Positions 59,757-64,000 of a stretch of 64,000 bases of DNA are shown here, piece after piece. The DNA lies in contig CM055103.1 in assembly GCA_029204225.1 (NCBI GenBank), positions 4,024,500-4,088,499 on the forward strand, in the 5' to 3' direction. The position numbers were made by a program, and so were the translations under genes. The stretch comes from Diphasiastrum complanatum (taxonomy: Eukaryota > Streptophyta > Lycopodiopsida > Lycopodiales > Lycopodiaceae). The notes beneath the pieces were generated by a model. It was not told the origin of the DNA and did no database searches. It saw nothing but the letters and a program-made list of their open reading frames with translations. Each line of letters starts with the position of its first letter. Position 1 is the stretch's first letter.

Positions 59757-60133
59757 GGCAAGGAAGAAGGTTGTGATGGACCTTAAGTGGCATCAACCAT
59801 GTTTGTGAGTCTTGTGCTTTGTCTAAGTCACATAGACTACCTTATACTAGATCTACATCTAGATCTACAAAGCCTTTTCAACCTGTACATTCGGATATTC
59901 ATGGATATACTACAATTAGCAATAGTGGAGCTAAGATGTATGTAACATTCATTGATGATTTTAGTAGATTTTGTTGGATCTATCTTCTAAAGAGCAAGGA
60001 TGAATTGTATGATGTCTTTGTCAAGTCCAAGAATGCAAGGGAGAACCAATTTTCCACAAAGATCAAGTGCTTGAGAGGTACAGTAGATAATAGTTTGTAT
60101 AAAGTGGTTAGGATGAGAAGAGGTTTCCCATAA
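59757..60133 (+). pseudogene. Truncated Copia integrase
   Basis: After another frame break, 'HVCESCALSKSHRLPYTRS' gives the end of the zinc-binding domain. 'QPVHSDIHGYTT' holds the first catalytic aspartate, and 'VTFIDDFSRFCWIYLLKSKD' follows. The element stops before the second catalytic residue. Confidence 0.88.
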
Positions 60134-61900
60134 TCGAGCACAATATCAAGGAACCATTCTTTGAACTAAAACATCAAACCAAACCTAAGTTAGTCATAAA
60201 ACTGGAATAAAGGTAAATGTGAGGTACTACCTTGACCAAAAGGATGTCGAGTGAGAGTAAAACATTTCCCATAGTCCCTCTTGACAAGTCAAGACCAAAC
60301 CTTTTGAACTCTTTTCTTTTATAGCATAACAAATTATCACATAACTACATGAAATCTTACAGTTCAAGGTATTATTAAGTGAAGCAGATTTTAAGACGCT
60401 CAACTGATACTTACCACCATCCCACAACACAAAACCGCATGAGTTAGTATGTGGGGAAGACAAGTGTCGTAATTGAGCATCAGTTGTTACACATGTCCAA
60501 AACAAGATTCACTACATGACAACTTGAATAGCATAGAATAACATTTAGTCCAATCTTCCCTGCCAATAATGTTTTTATAGCAATACACTCTGCCCCAAAA
60601 TACCATATCAGGACGTTAGCCATACTGATTAATATAAGGGCAACCACATAGTCTATTCACAATGTCAAAAATGTAAAAAAATGTTTGGAACTCTAATTTT
60701 GTATAGACTTAGCGTGAATCAGGTCTATAATTCAAGTAGAATCAGTAACAGTATAGTTTGTGTCTAATATTTATTTCTGGTCCAAAAGAACTAAAAACGT
60801 TTTGTCATCATTGTTTTAAGCCTCAAAGTGTAAGTAGAATCAATCATAAATAGGACAATACATTTCAATAGCTAAGAAAGTATGTTTTGTGTCATACCTG
60901 AATATGAGGTGATGCAATGTCATGAGTACTAGCCATGATCCACTCGGTGACCAACACATTGTTAGCAGATGTATTTACTAACTCTGCATCTCTATTAGCG
61001 TCTTCTTCTTCCTCTATTAGCAGCTATTTGACAGCGATTCTGCTAGCTGAGACTCGGATATTCTACGGGTATTCAAGCAGCTACTGTTTAATACAGAATC
61101 AGATTTACAATGGGCTCAGCCATAGATGGCTTCTTATTCGTTCTGTCTTCAGTGTAATGGTAGTATAATGGTGTTGTACCTGCTTGGCAAAGACACAACT
61201 ATGACCTGATTTCAATCCTTAATTGACAATGGAAGCTCATCTTTGTTATTAGATCTGTTAGGGCTTGTTTTCCTACGGTTCTACAGAATGCTTCAGTTCT
61301 TTTTTTGTTTTTATAGTTCATATTATTATTAATCTAATCTACACAGAAAATAGAGAATTAATTTGATTCTACTCCTACTGAAATCACAGAATACCAACAC
61401 AACTTCTAACTAAGCAACTGGGAATCCTATAGAGTGCTTGCTACAATTGTCACTCAACACTTGTAACAAAAACTCCTCAGGGAGCCATAAACCAGGAAAC
61501 ATTAGAAATAAGTGGAATGATAGATCAATTTTCTAGTCCTGCACATCTACCTGATGCTAATCCCAAACCAATCCTTAAGAAAAGAAGCATCAACGAGCAC
61601 ATTCATACATCAGTATCCAAACAAAAATGCATGAAGATGGAGCATGGAAGAAAATGCAATCTTCAATTCAAAGAGCAACAACATTTCGGTACATAATACA
61701 TGCTTTGGAACTCGTGGAGGAGGCTTCTTTCTATAGCCATGAGCTGTTGAACCCAATATCATATTATTTTGGCCACCTCTTGCAATTGAGCAAACCCCAA
61801 TATATAATGATTTGAGTTCCACCTCTTACTTGATAGTAGGAGACCTCTTATTAAAAAAAACATAACTTAAGTTGAGATAATCTAATTTGCTAGATATATA
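60134..61900. other. No gene seen
   Basis: AT-rich; short frames without recognisable motifs. No Copia 3' LTR or pol sequence was found. Confidence 0.4.
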
Positions 61901-61914
61901 GATATATATCATAG

Positions 61915-62145
61915 TGGCACGTGGTACTGCCATTATGGTACCACGGTATCATAATGGTGGTACCGCAATTATGGTGCCGCCCAAAAATCCGCGGTACCAG
62001 GGCGACACCATAATAAAAAATAAAAAAAATTCTTGTGTTATATTCACAATTGTTTTTTTTTTTTGGGTACCGCGGATCAGTATGGATCCGCGATACCACA
62101 GTGGATCCGCGGTACCGAGATCGGTGAATCCCGGTACCACTGGGT
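61915..62145. repeat. GGTACC/CCGCGG-rich palindromic tract
   Basis: Within about 230 bp, 'ggtacc' and close variants recur about ten times, and 'ccgcggtacc' or 'ggtaccgcgg' occurs in both orientations around an A/T-rich centre (62000-62070). GC content and motif density differ sharply from the flanks. It may be the ends of a foldback element or a local palindromic repeat. Confidence 0.6.
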
Positions 62146-62152
62146 CTATGGT

Positions 62153-62174
62153 GTATATATATGTGTGTGTGTGT

Positions 62175-62240
<66 letters not shown>

Positions 62241-62241
62241 G

Positions 62242-62272
<31 letters not shown>
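62153..62272. repeat. Compound TA/GT/GTAT microsatellite
   Basis: Runs of TA, TG and GTAT. Frames across it code Tyr-Ile repeats only. Confidence 0.95.
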
Positions 62273-62273
<1 letters not shown>

Positions 62274-62279
62274 ACTATT

Positions 62280-63042
62280 CCCACGTGTGAAAGGATGTAC
62301 TTTTCATGTTTGTATATATCCAAATTGATTTTGTATCATTCTAGTTAGTGTGAACATGAAATGACTAGTTTTTAGTCAAGTTGACTAGTCACCTACAAAT
62401 TAGCTTTTCCTTGCATGTGCATGAGTAAATGCTCCCACATGGCAAGTGGATGTTCACACGTGTGTATAGAGTACTAGAAGATAAGATTTGACCATTTTCC
62501 TTAGATCCTATTTTGTAGAGAATATTCCTATATTCTAGGAGACTAGCTTTTTGGATTTTAGTCATATTCTAGAAGGTCAACTATTGGATAAGGATCAAGG
62601 ATGGATAAAATGGATAGATCTGAGTGATGTGGCACTCTTCACACGTGTGAAGGCCTACTGGACTGTACCAGACTCATGGATGTACTTGATCCATAAAAGG
62701 ATCATCATTTTGCTAAGAAAATTGATGAGACTTTTGCACTCTACACTTTTGTGAGATTTCTAGTCATTTGTCTTGTGATTTTTATGCATGATTGCTATCT
62801 AGTATCATTGTACTTGTTGTTTCAGGTGCAGGCCGTACAGTGGACAGTACTCCACACGTGTGAAGCCGCTCTCACTAGAAAAATGATGTGTTGATCCATT
62901 GCTCTTGCTTAAATCCAAGTGTAGTGAATCTAGATCAAGATCTAATGTGTAGAACTTGATAGATTCATTGATTAGGCAACCAATAACTCTCTATGATTGT
63001 AAAGTACAATCATTATTGTCCTAAAAATTGTAAAATTTATCA
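62280..63042 (+). repeat. Probable 5' LTR of the 63-kb Copia element
   Basis: Ends in CA just before a primer-binding site. The left boundary is not known because no second LTR lies in the window. It contains four G-box-type ACGTGTG sites (62282, 62457, 62640 and 62854), including the palindrome CTTCACACGTGTGAAG at 62638-62653. Confidence 0.6.
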
Positions 63043-63178
63043 TGGTATCAGAGCGGCTTCACACGTGTGGAGTACTGTCCACTGTACGGCCTGCACCTGA
63101 AACAACAAGTACAATGATACTAGATAGCAATCATGCATAAAAATCACAAGACAAATGACTAGAAATCTCACAAAAGTG
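62744..63178. repeat. Perfect 129-bp inverted repeat spanning the LTR/PBS junction
   Basis: 62744-62872 and 63050-63178 are exact reverse complements over 129 bases by direct comparison, separated by 177 bp. The left arm lies in the LTR, the loop holds the LTR end and most of the primer-binding site, and the right arm starts inside the primer-binding site. A transcript would form a long perfect hairpin. Confidence 0.95.
63043..63054 (+). promoter_or_regulatory. Primer-binding site (tRNA-iMet)
   Basis: TGGTATCAGAGC directly after the LTR terminus. Confidence 0.9.
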
Positions 63179-63862
63179 AGAGAGTGATCATTGAATCATA
63201 AATCTTGTAAAGATCACTGGCAAAATTTGTTTTTTGGCCAATACTAGTGAGGGCGAGTTCTTCTAGAGTGATAGCTTGTAATCATTTGGATAAAAATGAC
63301 TTGGAGGCTGTGTATGTACTTTTCACACATGTGAAACCGTACAACAACTTTCAATTCAAGCTACTTTGTGTTCGTTGGTCCCAAAATCACAGTACTAGTT
63401 CATTTTTGGTGCTTTTTGAAGCATAGTATTGATCTAGATTCATTCTAACTAATGCCTATGACCAAATAGTGTTTTGGATCATTGAAGCATTTCTTTTTAG
63501 AGTCTAAGATCAGATCTTAAGAGGCTGATTTGTTCAGATCCTTAGTTGAAGTGAAATCTCACTCGATCGCACTATTTGCCCAAAGTTATGGCGTATTCGC
63601 AAGAGTCTCCAAGTGGGTTATCAGATTTTCATAATCTGACAAACCAAGTGCTGATTCATTTTTAATCAAGTGAACAGTGTAAAGCAATTTTTTTGTGAGA
63701 GTGAAAGCTAGAAATTTTTGGTCAGATCTTTGAGTATCATTCAAGCTTGTGTGCTAGTTTGATAGAGACAAGCCTATAGGCATTCTCGTAAGCTTTAGGC
63801 CTTTTCATAGATCTTTTAAAATTCAAAAATCTTTGTGATTTTTAAAAGAGCATTCATTCAAA

Positions 63863-64000
63863 ATGTCATCCATGGGTGGATATTTGATGGAATCAAGTGA
63901 GAGACTCACCTCCACAAATTATTCCATTTGGAAAGTGAGAATGGAATCACTCCTAGTGATCCATGATCTATATGACATAGTTCAAGGAGTAGAGAAAGAG
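63863..64000 (+). CDS. Copia gag, amino-terminal part, cut by the window end
   Basis: ATG at 63863 opens 'MSSMGGYLMESSERLTSTNY' followed by 'SIWKVRMESLLVIHDLYDIV'. It is homologous to the gag starts at 45025 and 58405 but clearly diverged. The frame is open to the last base; whether the element is intact cannot be judged from this window. Confidence 0.88.
   Translation, partial: MSSMGGYLMESSERLTSTNYSIWKVRMESLLVIHDLYDIVQGVEKE

Larger units (their letters stand above)
56920..60130 (+). mobile_element. 3'-truncated Copia element, same lineage as 44 kb
   Basis: The 5' LTR spans 56920-57569 (TGTGAAAG ... TTCACA), with TATA near 57193 and a mutated primer site TGTTATCAGAAC at 57570. Leader, gag, protease and the first part of integrase follow, and similarity ends at about 60110-60130. 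No 3' LTR was found, so it is truncated. A MITE lies in its leader at 57960-58203. Confidence 0.88.

Noticed and set aside
62033-62348. Tyr-Ile-rich frames on both strands
   Set aside because: They are translations of the TA/GTAT microsatellite.

Overview
This is nuclear DNA from a land plant, most probably a seed plant. It is AT-rich and dominated by retrotransposons. The support is plant-specific gene families (Di19 zinc finger, CML15-18-type calmodulin-like protein, brassinosteroid-type P450, bulb-lectin receptor kinase), GT-AG introns plus one probable AT-AC minor-class intron, several Ty1/copia elements primed by initiator-Met tRNA, one chromovirus-like Ty3/gypsy element, and plant-style hAT, SINE and MITE insertions. 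I cannot name the species. No prokaryotic or organellar gene cluster is present.

Only two genes look intact. One is a five-exon DEHYDRATION-INDUCED 19 (Di19) gene on the plus strand (23658-35006). Its exons join in frame to 232 codons although intron 2 is 8.1 kb long and carries a decayed gypsy element; its third intron has AT-AC ends of the U12 class. The other is an intronless calmodulin-like gene on the minus strand (54676-55161) with four canonical EF-hands. A broken partial duplicate of its start and upstream region lies just upstream.

Layout: 1-305, piece of an RT element seen again at 9.3-10.7 kb; 0.6-3.7 kb, internally deleted Copia with both LTRs; 4.7 kb, minus-strand Copia LTR; 6.2-8.6 kb, deleted minus-strand Copia; 9.2 kb, possible Helitron 3' end; 9.3-10.7 kb, decayed Penelope-like RT; 11.3 kb, very short SINE with perfect target duplication; 11.9-13.2 kb, GC-rich duplicated module and a 71-bp tandem array; 13.5-14.7 kb, unidentified exon-like pieces and a frameshifted SAL1-like first exon; 17.2-18.5 kb, minus-strand Copia remnant; 21.1-22.3 kb, non-autonomous hAT; 22.6-35.0 kb, Di19 with gypsy inside; 39.0-41.6 kb, a patchwork of gene fragments (H2A, antisense MAP kinase, CYP90-like P450, lectin kinase); 43.8-49.2 kb, complete-ended young Copia whose pol region is replaced by unrecognised sequence; 49.3 kb, long foldback; 49.9-50.9 kb, minisatellite ending in a second Helitron-like terminus; 51.2-53.4 kb, old Copia; 54.2 kb, SINE-like sequence; 54.7-55.6 kb, CML gene and duplicate; 56.9-60.1 kb, truncated Copia carrying a MITE; 61.9-62.3 kb, GGTACC-rich tract and microsatellites; 62.7-63.2 kb, a perfect 129-bp inverted repeat across an LTR/primer-binding-site junction; from 63.86 kb, gag of another Copia running off the end.

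The Copia copies at 6.2, 44, 57 and 63 kb belong to one lineage with similar gag. The 44-kb copy has two nearly identical LTRs and a target duplication, yet lacks usable polymerase, so it was probably mobilised in trans by relatives.
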